DNA of 64,000 nucleotides from Trichocoleus sp. FACHB-40 (GTDB lineage Bacteria; Cyanobacteriota; Cyanobacteriia; Cyanobacteriales; FACHB-T130): NCBI RefSeq assembly GCF_014695915.1, contig NZ_JACJPF010000103.1, positions 62,001 to 126,000 of the forward strand, read 5' to 3'. Shown piece by piece: positions 50,218 to 60,057 of this stretch (position 1 is its first letter; each line of letters starts with the position of its first letter). The notes under the pieces were generated by a model. It saw only the letters and a program-made list of their open reading frames with translations, ran no database searches and was not told where the DNA came from. The position numbers and the translations under genes were made by a program.

Positions 50218-51066
50218 ATGTCAGCGTTTCCCAAACTGGTTTCTGAACATCTTTGTTTTGGCGGTAAAGTTGGTTTTTACAGCCATGTTTCTGATACTTG
50301 TAACGGCGAAATGCGATTTTCTGTCTATCAGCCACCGCAAGCAAAATCAGCACCAGTACCAGTTCTTTATTTCCTCTCAGGTTTGACTTGCACTGAAGAG
50401 AACTTTATGGGTAAGTCTGGCGCACAACAATTTGCTGCTAAGTACGGGATAATGCTCGTTGTACCAGATACCAGCCCTCGCAATACGGGAATTGAAGGTG
50501 AAGATAAAGATTGGGATTTTGGTACTGGTGCAGGATTTTACGTTGATGCTACTCAGGAAAAGTGGCGATCGCATTATCAAATGTACAGCTATGTTGTCCG
50601 CGAATTACCCGCTCTAATTGCCGATAATTTCCCGGTACAACCTGAAAAAATGGGGATTTTCGGGCATTCGATGGGCGGACACGGAGCTTTAATATGTGCT
50701 TTAAGAAACCCTGATATTTATAAATCGGTTTCAGCTTTTGCACCCATTGCCGCACCGATGCGCTGTTCTTGGGGTCAGAAAGCTTTCAGTAACTACCTTG
50801 GCGCAGATCAGGAAAGCTGGCGCGACTACGATGCAAGCAAATTGGTACTGAGTGCCAAATTTAACCGCCCCATTCTCATCGACCAAGGCACCGCGGATCA
50901 GTTTCTCGCCGAACAACTGCTTCCAGAGGCGTTTGAAAAAGCCTGTGCAGAAGCGGGACAACCGCTAACTTTGCGCTACCAAGAAGGCTACAACCACAGT
51001 TACTATTTTATCGCCACTTTCATTGAAGATCACATCCGCCACCACGCGATCGCGCTGTTTAGCTAA
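50218..51066 (+). CDS. fghA: S-formylglutathione hydrolase
   Basis: 282 residues, esterase-D family. It hydrolyses S-formylglutathione to formate and glutathione, the step after the class III alcohol dehydrogenase at 22849. The alpha/beta hydrolase fold shows [23 protein letters not shown] (oxyanion region), the nucleophile elbow [10 protein letters not shown] near 148-157, the acid residue in [16 protein letters not shown] and the catalytic His in [15 protein letters not shown]. The ATG at 50218 gives the conserved [16 protein letters not shown] start. A hairpin follows 5 bp after the stop. Confidence 0.95.
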   Translation: MSAFPKLVSEHLCFGGKVGFYSHVSDTCNGEMRFSVYQPPQAKSAPVPVLYFLSGLTCTEENFMGKSGAQQFAAKYGIMLVVPDTSPRNTGIEGEDKDWDFGTGAGFYVDATQEKWRSHYQMYSYVVRELPALIADNFPVQPEKMGIFGHSMGGHGALICALRNPDIYKSVSAFAPIAAPMRCSWGQKAFSNYLGADQESWRDYDASKLVLSAKFNRPILIDQGTADQFLAEQLLPEAFEKACAEAGQPLTLRYQEGYNHSYYFIATFIEDHIRHHAIALFS

Positions 51067-51070
51067 ATTT

Positions 51071-51100
51071 CTCGTTCCCAGTCCGCAGCCTGGGAACGAG
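51071..51100 (+). terminator. Palindrome after fghA
   Basis: CTCGTTCCCAG and CTGGGAACGAG form a perfect 11-bp stem 5 bp past the stop. The sequence belongs to a repeated palindrome family also seen in the 9.5 kb region, so it may be a repeat serving as a 3'-end structure. Confidence 0.55.
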
Positions 51101-51125
51101 GAAAATTGGTTTTGAGGGAGTATTT

Positions 51126-52202
51126 TCATGTTTGCACGGAAAATTCTTCAGGATCGATTCCCCAATTCACCCAGCGAATTGCTTTTCTAGCTGAATTAAC
51201 ATCAGGAGGCACATGCAAGGCGTGAATAAATTCAGTGCTAGGGCAAGTCATTTTTAACAGGTAAACTGGCTCAATATCGACATTATTATCTATTTTTAAT
51301 AAGGTGTATTCTTGCCAAGTATCTAACGCAGCCGCTTGTAATTCTTGGCAGATTCGGGCGTAGCCAATCCCTTGAATTAATACCCGCTTCAGTTCCGCAT
51401 TATCTTCTTCTAAAAGCCATTTTGCTGGCCACTGCTGGGGGTGTACTTTACCATATTTTTCAGGTAAGCTTACGCCGTGATATGAGTAAAGACTGTATCC
51501 ATCTGCAAACTTAATTGCTGGTTTTCCCTCTGCATGTAGGCGATTTTAATGATCGATAGAGGATTGGGTAGGGCGAAGCGCTAACGCGCAGCTTCGCTAA
51601 CGCAGACAAAACAAGCATTTTCAAAATGATAAATCCAACCACAATTATTTACCAATAGCTGAAACGCTGACCATTTTCTTTTGTCGTGAGTGCAATTTAA
51701 AACAGAAAAACAGAAGTCATACAAACCACCTCTACAAGCCCATAATTGAGGCTACACGCAACCATCAAGGAATTGGCTACTGGATTGTCTTCTCAGTTGG
51801 TTCAACAGTAGACTGGACGGTAGTCTACTTCGTCCATCATCCAGCTCGTGTCCCATCAACAGTCCGATATCTAGTTGGTACGCTAGATACTGAAATTGTC
51901 TTGCCCTGTGGCTCATCAGTTGCTGCTCTAATTTCCATTTCAGCTCAAAGTCAAATAAATTTGCTAACAATCTCCCTTTTGTATTTAGAATTGGGCTGTT
52001 CAAAGCTGCATAAGGGCTATCAAAAAAAAATAATTTCAGGCTCTTTTTTGCCAATTGCGGAGTAAGCAACTTTAACCGATTTTTTAGCTTTTGAGCGATT
52101 AATTAGTCCTTTGGAGAAAACAATTGCTCTCCATTTTTCACGGATTACAGGAATCAGTGCTTCTTGTTCAGGAGTAAGACTTTTAAGCTTAGTCTTTGCC
52201 AT
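51126..52202 (-). pseudogene. Degraded DUF6745-family gene
   Basis: Homology runs through several frames. MAKTKLKSLTPEQEALIPVIREKWRAI... to KKEPEIIFF (52202-52022) breaks at a run of nine T (minus strand) where one base too many shifts the frame. It resumes as FDSPYAALNSPILNTKGRLLANL (from 52020), ends at a TAG near 51752, continues as GGLYDFCFSVLNCTHDKRKW and GWIYHFENACFVC, is interrupted by a GCTTCGC/GCGAAGC palindromic repeat (51572-51606), and ends as NRLHAEGKPAIKFADGYSLYSYHGVSLPEKYG ... GIDPEEFSVQT-stop (51541-51126). The last block and the N-terminus match DUF6745, a cyanobacterial protein family of unknown function. Internal stops and insertions make it non-functional. Confidence 0.75.
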
Positions 52203-52294
52203 ATAACTCCACATTTATCTATAAGGGCAGAACATTGCTTTTTTCTACCTTATGATGGATAAGAACTATAATATTTGTTACGTATACCACTTTT

Positions 52295-52591
52295 ATGGGC
52301 TTTCCTAAAAATGCAGCAGTCAACACCAAATCTGTGCTGGAGCAGCCTGAAGTTGGCAAATTAATTGATGAACTAGGGCAATTGACCAACTTGACTCAAG
52401 CGCAGCTTGCAGAGATACTGGGTGTTGCTTACGCGACTATCAATCGGTGGGAAAACGGGCATATTCAGCCTTCACCTCTGGCAATAAAACAGTTTCGCGC
52501 ACTAATTGATCAACTCAGCCAGTCTTCTTCAGAAACGCTTCGAGCCGGAATCCAACGGCTGCTAACGCAGCACTTCTCACACGAAGGATAG
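52295..52591 (+). CDS. XRE-family helix-turn-helix regulator
   Basis: 98 residues. The HTH spans about 30-70: LTQAQLAEILGVAYATINRWENGHIQPSPLAIKQF, with the recognition helix YATINRWE, characteristic of the XRE/Cro group. The N-terminal helix (EQPEVGKLIDELGQL) and the C-terminal helix (LRALIDQLSQ then SETLRAGIQRLL) suit dimerisation. It stops 7 bp before the start of a large hybrid kinase gene, so both are probably one transcript. It may regulate that kinase or its neighbour. The DUF6745 remnant is divergent upstream. Confidence 0.8.
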   Translation: MGFPKNAAVNTKSVLEQPEVGKLIDELGQLTNLTQAQLAEILGVAYATINRWENGHIQPSPLAIKQFRALIDQLSQSSSETLRAGIQRLLTQHFSHEG

Positions 52592-52598
52592 GCGTGTC

Positions 52599-55500
52599 AT
52601 GGGTGAAGTCAGCACATTATCTGAGAATTTGTTTGTGGGTGGTGGCGAGATGGGTGCGTTGATGCGATCGCGCGATTGGTCGCAAACGCCCCTGGGGGCT
52701 GTCGAAACCTGGCCTCAAAGCTTACGTACCATTGTGCCTTTAGTCTTGAACTCCCGCTTCCCGATGGTCATTTGGTGGGGGAAAGAATTAGTGTTGCTCT
52801 ACAACGATGCTTGGCAACCCATCCTGGGGACTAAACACCCAAAGGCACTAGGACGACCCGGACAAGAAGTTTGGTCAGAAATTTGGGACATTATTGGCGT
52901 GCAGCTAGAGAGCGTACTGGAAACAGCACAGGCAACTTGGTCTGACGATATGCTGCTGCTAGTCGATCGCTACGGATACACCGAGGAAGCCTTTTTCACC
53001 TACTCCTACAGCCCAATTTTTCTAGAAACAGGCGAGGTGGGAGGGGCGTTTACGGCTGTCACTGAAACGACCCGACGAGTGATTGGTGAGCGGCGGCTCA
53101 GAACGTTACGGGAACTCGCCGCTAGTACCGGAGAAGCCAAGTCCGTTGAGGAAACCTGTCGCATGGCCTGCGCTACCCTTGCGAACAATCCTTACGACAT
53201 TTCCTTTGCCTTGCTGTACCTGGTCGAACAGGAGGGGCAACAAGCTCGGCTGGTGGGAACAGTCAGGATAGACGCTGGGACACCCGCGGGGCCCAAGCTT
53301 GTTGACTTGGCTACTGAAGGTGATTGCTGGAAGTTTGCACAGGTTAAGAAGACTGGCGATGCTGAGATTATTGATGAATTAATCACCCGGTTTGGGATGC
53401 TCTCTGGTGGAGCCTGGGATGAACCGTCGAAGCAGGCGATAGTCTTGCCGATCGCGATGGCGGGTCAAAAGCACCTATTAGCAGGATTTCTAGTTCTTGG
53501 AATTAGCCCTAGACGTGCGTTTGATGATGAATACCGGAGCTTCTTTGACCTGGTAGCCAGCAATATTGCCACAGAGATCGCAAATGCCCAAGCCTATGAA
53601 GCAGAACGCAAACGCGCCGAAGCACTGGCAGAACTCGATCGCGCCAAAACCACCTTTTTTAGCAATGTTTCCCACGAATTCCGCACACCGCTGACCTTAA
53701 TGCTGTCGCCGTTGGAAGAGGTGATCGCGAATCTGGATGGAACCATTCCACCCCAAGAAAGCGAACAATTATTACTGGTGCAGCGGAACGGAATCCGGCT
53801 GCTCAAACTTGTCAATAGCTTGCTCGATTTTTCACGCATCGAAGCAGGTCGAGTCCAAGCAGCTTATGAACCTGTAGATTTGGCAACTTATACGGCGGAA
53901 CTTGCCAGCACGTTTCGCTCGCTGATTGAACGAGCCGGAATGTCGCTGATTGTGGACTTTCTACCCTTACCCGAAGCGATTTATGTCGATCGCGGAATGT
54001 GGGAAAAAATCGTTCTCAATCTTTTATCAAATGCCTTTAAGTTTACGTTATCTGGCTCAATTACTGTTCGATTGCAGTGGGTAGACTCTCACGTTAAATT
54101 ATCGGTTGCGGATACAGGAGTCGGCATTCCGGCTGAAGAATTACCGCATTTATTTGAGCGATTTCATCGGGTCGAAAATTCTCAAGGACGGAGTTTTGAA
54201 GGCTCTGGCATTGGGCTGTCGCTGGTGCAAGAACTCGTCAAACTACATGGGGGAGCGATCGCGGTTTCCAGCACCTTCGGGCAGGGCAGTTGCTTTACGG
54301 TGACGATTCCCGCCGGAACTGCTCATCTGCCGCCAGAGCGCATTCGTGCCAGTTGCACGTTAGCATCAACGGCGTTAGGGGCAATACCCTATGTCGAAGA
54401 AGCTCAACGGTGGTTGCCAGAAGGCGATTTTAGATTGCCGATTGTGGATTTTGAATTAGACAATAATCCTACTAACTTAAATCTGGCACCAGCCAATCAG
54501 GTCGCTCAATCAAAAATCTTATTGGCAGATGATAACGCTGATATGCGCGATTATATTCGGCGACTCCTGAGCGGTTCTTATATTGTTCAAACCGTCGCCG
54601 ATGGCGTTGCCGCATTGACTGCCATTGAGAAGAATCCGCCCGATTTGATATTGACAGATGTGATGATGCCGGGAATGGATGGGTTTGAGTTGTTGCGATC
54701 GCTTCGTTCTAATCCCATAACCCAAGACATTCCCATCATTCTCTTATCAGCCCGCGCCGGCGAAGAATCCCGCGTTGAAGGACTCGCGGCCGGAGCCGAC
54801 GACTATCTGATTAAACCGTTCTCGGCGCGTGAACTGCTGGCAAGGGTAGAAGCAAGTTTGAAGCTGGCACGGCTGCGGCAGGAAGCAACTGTGCGAGAGC
54901 AAACCATTCTGGGGCGCGTAACCGATGCGTTTATGGCAATGGATCTCGACTTTCGCTTGACCTATGCTAATGAAGCCGCACAACGAGTGTCGCGAACTCC
55001 CTTAGAAGCAATGCTGGGCAAAACGATGTGGGAAGCCTTCCCAGGCACGATCGGCAATCAGTTTGAATTGCAGTATCGCCGATCGCTCAGTGAGCAAATC
55101 GCGGTGGAATTTGAGGAATATTATGCTCCGTTTGATGTGTGGGTTGAGGTTCACGTTTATCCTTCACCGACTGGGCTATCTCTTTTCTTTCGGGATATCA
55201 ACGATCGCAAACGTATTGAGGCTGCCTTACGCCAATCTGAGGAACGCTATCGAACGCTGTTTGAGTCGATCGATGAAGGCTTTTGCATCATTGAAGTGCT
55301 GTTTGATGCCAATGACACGCCGATCGACTACCGCTTCTTAGAAATCAATCCTGTCTTCGAGCAACAAACAGGACTTCAACAAGCAGTTGGTAAAACCGTG
55401 CGTCAGTTAGTTCCAAATTTTGAAGACCACTGGATTAAGATTTACGGACAAGTTGCCCTGACGGGTGAACCCGTTCGTTTTGAGAATGCCTCCGAAGCAC

Positions 55501-56771
55501 TGAACCGTTGGTTCGACGTTTATGCTTGCCGCACCGGGCAGCCAGAAGCTCGAAAAGTGGCGGTTGTGTTCAAAGATATTAGCGATCGCAAGCGCATCGA
55601 AGCTGAACGCGAACAACTCCTGCAACGCGAACAGACTGCACGAGAAGCCGCCGAACGTGCCAACCGCATTAAAGACGAGTTTCTGGCAGTGCTGTCTCAT
55701 GAGTTGCGATCGCCGCTTAATCCGATTCTCGGCTGGTCGAACTTGTTACAGCGAGGGAATCTGGACGCTACAAAAACGGCTACCGCCCTTGCCACGATCG
55801 AACGCAACGCCCGACTCCAGGCACAGCTGATTGATGACCTGCTCGACATCTCCCGCATTCTGAGCGGCAAACTGAGCTTGAATGCGATGTCTGTTGACTT
55901 GAATATGGTGATCTCGGCCGCGTTAGAAACCGTTCGACTAGCCGCCGAAGCCAAGTCAGTGCAAATTCAAACCACCTTTTCACCCTCCCAAAGAATGGTA
56001 ATTGGCGATTCCGGGCGTTTGCAGCAAGTAATATGGAATCTTTTATCCAATGCCGTGAAATTCACCCCTCAAGGGGGGCAAATTACCGTTAGGTTAACCC
56101 AAAGTGGAACTCATGCCCAGATTCAAGTCACCGATACTGGAAAAGGCATCAATCCTGACTTTCTGCCTTATGTGTTTGAGCATTTTCGGCAAGAGGATGG
56201 AGCCACAACTCGTAAATTTGGGGGTTTGGGATTGGGGCTGGCGATCGTGCGGCAAGTTGTCGAGATGCACGGTGGTACGGTTACAGCAGACAGTCCAGGT
56301 ATTGGGCTAGGTGCGACATTCACAGTTCAAATTCCCTTAGCACCTCGGTTAATTGAATCACCAACCTTAGATCCATCACCTGTTAGAGATAGTGATTTGA
56401 GCGGTATTCACATCTTAGTCGTCGATGACGAAACGGACTCACGAGAGTTTGTGGCTTTTGTTTTAGAACAAGCTGGTGCGATCGTTACCACCGTTGCTTC
56501 TGGAATTGACGCACTAAGGGCTTTCTCCCAATCCGTTCCTAACATCATCGTCAGCGATATTGGAATGCCAGTAATGGATGGCTATATGCTGATGCGTCAA
56601 ATTCGCGCACTTGCGGAGGGGAAACAAATTCCTGCGATCGCCCTGACTGCCTATGCCGGAGAACTCGATCGACAGCAAGCAGAGGCAGCAGGCTTTCAAC
56701 GTCACGTTGCAAAACCCATTGAGCCAGAGGTCGTGGTGGCGATAGTCGTCGAATTAGTATCATCAGTCTAA
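52599..56771 (+). CDS. Double-core hybrid histidine kinase
   Basis: 1390 residues, cytoplasmic, no membrane segment. Domain order from motifs: PAS-like (about 25-150, PMVIWWGKELVLLYNDAW), GAF (about 165-335), HisKA-1 with SHEFRTPL (His near 359) and HATPase-1 (NLLSNAFKFT, DTGVGIPAEELPHLFERF, GIGLSLVQELVKLHGG), REC-1 (about 640-755, ILLADDNADMRDY, acceptor Asp in LILTDVMMPG), PAS (about 770-885), PAS (about 880-1000), HisKA-2 with SHELRSPL (His near 1034), HATPase-2 (DTGKGINPDF) and REC-2 (about 1270-1388, acceptor in IIVSDIGMPVMDG). Two complete kinase cores with two receivers in one chain suggest an internal phosphorelay. No output domain. Paired with an XRE gene. Confidence 0.92.
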   Translation: MGEVSTLSENLFVGGGEMGALMRSRDWSQTPLGAVETWPQSLRTIVPLVLNSRFPMVIWWGKELVLLYNDAWQPILGTKHPKALGRPGQEVWSEIWDIIGVQLESVLETAQATWSDDMLLLVDRYGYTEEAFFTYSYSPIFLETGEVGGAFTAVTETTRRVIGERRLRTLRELAASTGEAKSVEETCRMACATLANNPYDISFALLYLVEQEGQQARLVGTVRIDAGTPAGPKLVDLATEGDCWKFAQVKKTGDAEIIDELITRFGMLSGGAWDEPSKQAIVLPIAMAGQKHLLAGFLVLGISPRRAFDDEYRSFFDLVASNIATEIANAQAYEAERKRAEALAELDRAKTTFFSNVSHEFRTPLTLMLSPLEEVIANLDGTIPPQESEQLLLVQRNGIRLLKLVNSLLDFSRIEAGRVQAAYEPVDLATYTAELASTFRSLIERAGMSLIVDFLPLPEAIYVDRGMWEKIVLNLLSNAFKFTLSGSITVRLQWVDSHVKLSVADTGVGIPAEELPHLFERFHRVENSQGRSFEGSGIGLSLVQELVKLHGGAIAVSSTFGQGSCFTVTIPAGTAHLPPERIRASCTLASTALGAIPYVEEAQRWLPEGDFRLPIVDFELDNNPTNLNLAPANQVAQSKILLADDNADMRDYIRRLLSGSYIVQTVADGVAALTAIEKNPPDLILTDVMMPGMDGFELLRSLRSNPITQDIPIILLSARAGEESRVEGLAAGADDYLIKPFSARELLARVEASLKLARLRQEATVREQTILGRVTDAFMAMDLDFRLTYANEAAQRVSRTPLEAMLGKTMWEAFPGTIGNQFELQYRRSLSEQIAVEFEEYYAPFDVWVEVHVYPSPTGLSLFFRDINDRKRIEAALRQSEERYRTLFESIDEGFCIIEVLFDANDTPIDYRFLEINPVFEQQTGLQQAVGKTVRQLVPNFEDHWIKIYGQVALTGEPVRFENASEALNRWFDVYACRTGQPEARKVAVVFKDISDRKRIEAEREQLLQREQTAREAAERANRIKDEFLAVLSHELRSPLNPILGWSNLLQRGNLDATKTATALATIERNARLQAQLIDDLLDISRILSGKLSLNAMSVDLNMVISAALETVRLAAEAKSVQIQTTFSPSQRMVIGDSGRLQQVIWNLLSNAVKFTPQGGQITVRLTQSGTHAQIQVTDTGKGINPDFLPYVFEHFRQEDGATTRKFGGLGLGLAIVRQVVEMHGGTVTADSPGIGLGATFTVQIPLAPRLIESPTLDPSPVRDSDLSGIHILVVDDETDSREFVAFVLEQAGAIVTTVASGIDALRAFSQSVPNIIVSDIGMPVMDGYMLMRQIRALAEGKQIPAIALTAYAGELDRQQAEAAGFQRHVAKPIEPEVVVAIVVELVSSV

Positions 56772-56839
56772 ATCGGGCAAAACGCTCGCTACCTTACTGT
56801 CGAATCTTGCCCGTTTGACCGAAAATAATGGGATACAAG

Positions 56840-56872
56840 CCCCGTCCTTCTAGAACGGCTTTTTCTTATTCG
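56840..56872 (+). terminator. Hairpin at the kinase/TnpB boundary
   Basis: AAGCCCCGT and AACGGCTT form a bulged stem with a CCTTCTAG loop followed by TTTTTCTT, about 70 nt after the kinase stop. It could be a terminator for the kinase or a left-end hairpin of the TnpB element; both would look like this. Confidence 0.5.
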
Positions 56873-56907
56873 TGCTAAAATTTTGATGTAGAAGTTTTCC
56901 ACGTCAA

Positions 56908-58146
56908 ATGTTTGCTTTAGAGTTCAAGGTCAAAGGGAAAACAACTCAATACGCGGCAATAGACGAAGCAATCAAAACTGCTCAATTTGTTCGGAATAAG
57001 TGCATCCGTTTTTGGATGGACAACCGAGGTGTAGGGCAGAAAGAGCTGTATCGGTATAACACGTCACTGAGAGCCGAATTCCCATTTGTCAACGCCTTGA
57101 ACTCACACGCTTGCCAAGCTTCAGTGGAGAGAGCCTATTCTGCGATTGCTCGGTTCTACGACAATTGCAAAAAGGCTATTTCGGGAAAGAAAGGGTATCC
57201 ACAATTTAAAAAGAATTGCCGTTCGGTTGAATACAAGACTAGCGGATGGAAACTTTTTGAAACTCGAAAGCAAATTACCTTCACCGACAAGAAAGGGATA
57301 GGCAAGCTTAAACTCAAAGGGACGTGGGATTTAAACTTCTACCAGTTAGATCAGATAAAACGGGTTAGGATAGTTCGTCGGGCGGATGGATACTATGTTC
57401 AGTTCTTAATCAGTGCTGAAAATAAAGTAGAGGTAGAACCGACAGGAAAAACTATTGGTTTAGACGTTGGACTCAAAGAGTTCTACACCGACTCCAATGG
57501 TCATAGTGAACCATCACCTAAGTTTTATAGAACAAGCGAGAAGCGGTTAAAGTTTCGGCAACGCCGTGTTTCTCGCAGAAAGAAAGGCTCTGCCAACCGG
57601 AAGAAAGCCATTAATCGACTAGGGCGAGTACACCTCAAAATAAGTAGACAGCGAGAAGAACACGCTAAGAGAGTGGCGCGTTCCGTTATCCAATCAAACG
57701 ATTTGGTCGCCTACGAAAATTTGAGGATTAAAAACTTAGTTAAAAATCACTGTCTCGCTAAGTCGCTCAATGATGCAGGTTGGTATCAATTCAGGAAATG
57801 GCTAGAGTATTTCGGAGTAAAGTTTGGCAAGATAACCATTGCGGTAAATCCTGCCTATACTTCTCAAGAATGCTCTAACTGTGGTGCAACGGTGAAAAAG
57901 TCCCTATCTATGAGAACTCACGTTTGCGAATGTGGGTTTGTCTTAGATAGAGACTGGAACGCTGCTATCAACATCCTGAAATCAGCCTTGAGTACGGTAG
58001 GGCATACCGGAACTTGGGTCTTAGATCCGAACGCTTCAGGAGATTCGACCTCTACTTTGGCTGGAGCAATCCTGTCAGAGCAAGTTAAGTCTGTGAATGA
58101 AGAATCACCGCTCATGAAAGGAACGGTGAGTGTCAATGCTGTCTGA
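56908..58146 (+). mobile_element. tnpB: Orphan IS200/IS605-family TnpB (RNA-guided nuclease gene)
   Basis: 412 residues. RuvC-type catalytic residues are Asp186 (GLDVGLKEF), Glu270 (VAYENLRIKN) and Asp349 (DRDWNAAINIL); a zinc finger has CSNC and CECG in the loop between. The N-terminal OrfB-type helical region contains the usual FRARRYNxxI-like surroundings in a diverged form. TnpB is an omega-RNA-guided DNA endonuclease that helps element retention. No tnpA lies in the window, so movement would need a transposase in trans. The last codons (SVNEESPLMKGTVSVNAV) overlap a stem-loop, ACCGC...CGGTG, of the kind at element right ends, from which the omega RNA 3' end is made. The insertion sits just after the hybrid kinase gene. 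Confidence 0.88.
58105..58140 (+). ncRNA. Putative right-end stem-loop / omega-RNA 3' region
   Basis: TCACCG and CGGTGA flank a 13-nt loop inside the last codons of tnpB, followed by GTGTCAA. In IS605-type elements such a hairpin ends the transposon and the omega-RNA scaffold, and the following bases serve as guide. The boundary is inferred only from this pattern. Confidence 0.4.
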
Positions 58147-58228
58147 AGAAGCTCCAATCAAAACTTTTATTTGTAGCGAACTGCCACTAGATATCCTTCA
58201 GGCGATCGCATCCTCTATTTCTTGAAAA

Positions 58229-58945
58229 TTACATCATGCGATCGCGTGCTGTTTCGACTAGCGACTGGAAGATGCGTTGCTGATGCGGATCGTGGGGTGC
58301 CATTTCTGGATGCCATTGGAGAGCGATCGCCCAAGGATGCGTTTCATGCTCTAATGCTTCAATAACACCATCACCAGCTTTTGCCGTGACGCGCCACCCC
58401 GCCGGAACTGTCCGCACAGCTTGATGATGCCAAGATACTATATGCGCCTCTGTGATGCCAATCGTAGATGCGAGGCGACTTTGTGGGCAAATTTTTACAG
58501 TATGCTCAGAATGGCGAGACTGATGAGAACGGTGCGCGATCGCTTCCCCAAATTCATCTGGCAAATGTGGCACCAAATTACCGCCAGTTGCTACCACCAG
58601 CACTTCTAAACCGCGACAAATACCCAAAACTGGAATATCTGTAGCCAGCACCAACTTTGCTAAAGCTAACTCAAAGCGATCGCGTTGCTGATCTACGTTA
58701 TAAACTGTCGGATGCGATGAACCATTGTAAAGGGTCGGCTCAATATCACCCCCGCCAGATAAAATTAAACCATCCACTCGTTCTAAAATGGCACCTGGAT
58801 CGGGTTCTCCCGGCGGTAATAAGATGGGTAAGCCACCTGCTAGTCTCACTGCGTCTACATATTCGCCCCGCACGCAGAACAGACTCGTTCCCAACTGTCC
58901 GGCGGTGGTGATTCCAATAAGTGGCGGTTTAGATTTCATTTTCAA
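58229..58945 (-). CDS. Gamma-glutamyl-GABA hydrolase family (class I glutamine amidotransferase-like) protein
   Basis: 238 residues, peptidase C26/PuuD family. The catalytic Cys is in LGICRGLEVLVVATGG (near 107), with SWHHQAV (near 173) and the His-Glu pair in ALQWHPEMAP near 215, as expected for a C-H-E triad. GLILSGGGDIEPTLYNG is the oxyanion-hole strand. It hydrolyses gamma-glutamyl compounds, for example gamma-glutamyl-GABA in putrescine breakdown; other pathway genes are not nearby. Cytosolic. Divergent from the NTF2-like gene. Confidence 0.88.
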   Translation of the reverse strand: MKMKSKPPLIGITTAGQLGTSLFCVRGEYVDAVRLAGGLPILLPPGEPDPGAILERVDGLILSGGGDIEPTLYNGSSHPTVYNVDQQRDRFELALAKLVLATDIPVLGICRGLEVLVVATGGNLVPHLPDEFGEAIAHRSHQSRHSEHTVKICPQSRLASTIGITEAHIVSWHHQAVRTVPAGWRVTAKAGDGVIEALEHETHPWAIALQWHPEMAPHDPHQQRIFQSLVETARDRMM

Positions 58946-59205
58946 ATTTTAGCAGTTGATATATTGTTCTAATTCTCAGGTTGTCACCTGGGTATTATCA
59001 GTATTCCCGTCCTGATGTTTGAAATTGCATAAATCACATTTAGCATTGTTCTGCATACAGATATAGGGGCGCACGGCTGTACACCCCTACATAAACGAAT
59101 CAAATAACTTTGAATTTTAGTAAATCAAAGTCGCAATCAGAAATTTGTATTGAGAGATACTGCACCCTTAGTAAAATTAAGACAACTATGCACAAGGCCA
59201 AAGAT

Positions 59206-59688
59206 ATGAATGAAGCACAGCCACCTATTCCCCTAGCTACTCTCACTGATGTAGCGGCAATTGATGCAACTGTCAAAGAGTTGTATGCGGCAATTTCTTT
59301 TGTTGAGGGAGAACCAAACTGGAACCTCCTGCGATCGCTATTTGCTCCAGCTGGACAAATGATTCATGTGAAGATAAATAGCGTCGAGGCAATGTCGGTT
59401 GAAACCTTTATTTCCCGAATGGCTGAACAAATTCAAACAGGAAAGTTGCGGGGATTTTACGAAGTAGAAATTTCCCGCCGTCTGGAATTGTTTGGGAATA
59501 TTGCCCATGTTTTTAGCACATTTGATGCCCGTTACAAGGCAGACGATCCGACACCCCTGGCGCGTGGCATCAATAGTATTCAACTGCTCAAAAATGGCGA
59601 TCGCTGGTTGGTTATCTCCCTATTATGGGACGAGGAGCGCAGCGATCGCCCAATTCCAGCCGAGTACCTTCCTGAAGGCATTGCTTGA
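59206..59688 (+). CDS. NTF2/SnoaL-like domain protein
   Basis: About 160 residues from ATG 59206, with AAGG about 10 nt upstream; the ATG at 59188 or an upstream start at 59110 would add poorly conserved residues. The fold fits a cone-shaped NTF2/SnoaL-like domain: VKELYAAISFVEGEPNWNLLRSLFAPAGQMIHV (helices then strand), YEVEISRRLELFGNIAHVFSTFDARY and GINSIQLLKNGDRWLVISLLWDEE. Such proteins may be enzymes or small binding domains; no active-site assignment is possible. Its frame continues past the stop into the next small ORF. Confidence 0.75.
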   Translation: MNEAQPPIPLATLTDVAAIDATVKELYAAISFVEGEPNWNLLRSLFAPAGQMIHVKINSVEAMSVETFISRMAEQIQTGKLRGFYEVEISRRLELFGNIAHVFSTFDARYKADDPTPLARGINSIQLLKNGDRWLVISLLWDEERSDRPIPAEYLPEGIA

Positions 59689-59733
59689 ACCGAAAGCGCC
59701 CTTGTAGACCAGCACAAAATTTGTGGTGATTTT

Positions 59734-60024
59734 TTGCCGGATTTGCCTGGGGAACGGCGAGTATTAGATAAAAGGAATTGGGCGATACTCTATCTATCTG
59801 AAGGAACATACTGCTCTAGAAAAGAGTCTCAGAATTTGGCAGAACTGCAAGCAAAAGGAATTCTCCAACAGCAGCGCCAATCGGAAGCAAAAATTAAAGC
59901 GCTAACGGGTAAAGCAGTACCTCCAACAGGAGAGAAGGCATGGCGAACTGGTGCGGGTAAATCTCCTTTCGTAGGTATCCCTTCAGGGGAAAGTTTTGCT
60001 TTTATTAGGCTCTTTGAAAAGTAA
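59734..60024 (+). CDS. Uncharacterised small protein in frame after the NTF2-like gene
   Basis: About 96 codons from TTG 59734, lacking a convincing start or ribosome-binding site. It is in the same frame as the NTF2-like gene and separated from it by one TGA and 15 codons, so read-through or a missing start are both possible. Sequence: MPDLPGERRVLDKRNWAIL, then a Lys/Gln-rich helix and KSPFVGIPSGESFAFIRLF at the end. No family recognised. It may be a remnant or a small functional protein. Confidence 0.35.
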   Translation: MPDLPGERRVLDKRNWAILYLSEGTYCSRKESQNLAELQAKGILQQQRQSEAKIKALTGKAVPPTGEKAWRTGAGKSPFVGIPSGESFAFIRLFEK

Positions 60025-60057
60025 AGCAGCAAATTTTAAACTTCGAGGTAAAGAGAA

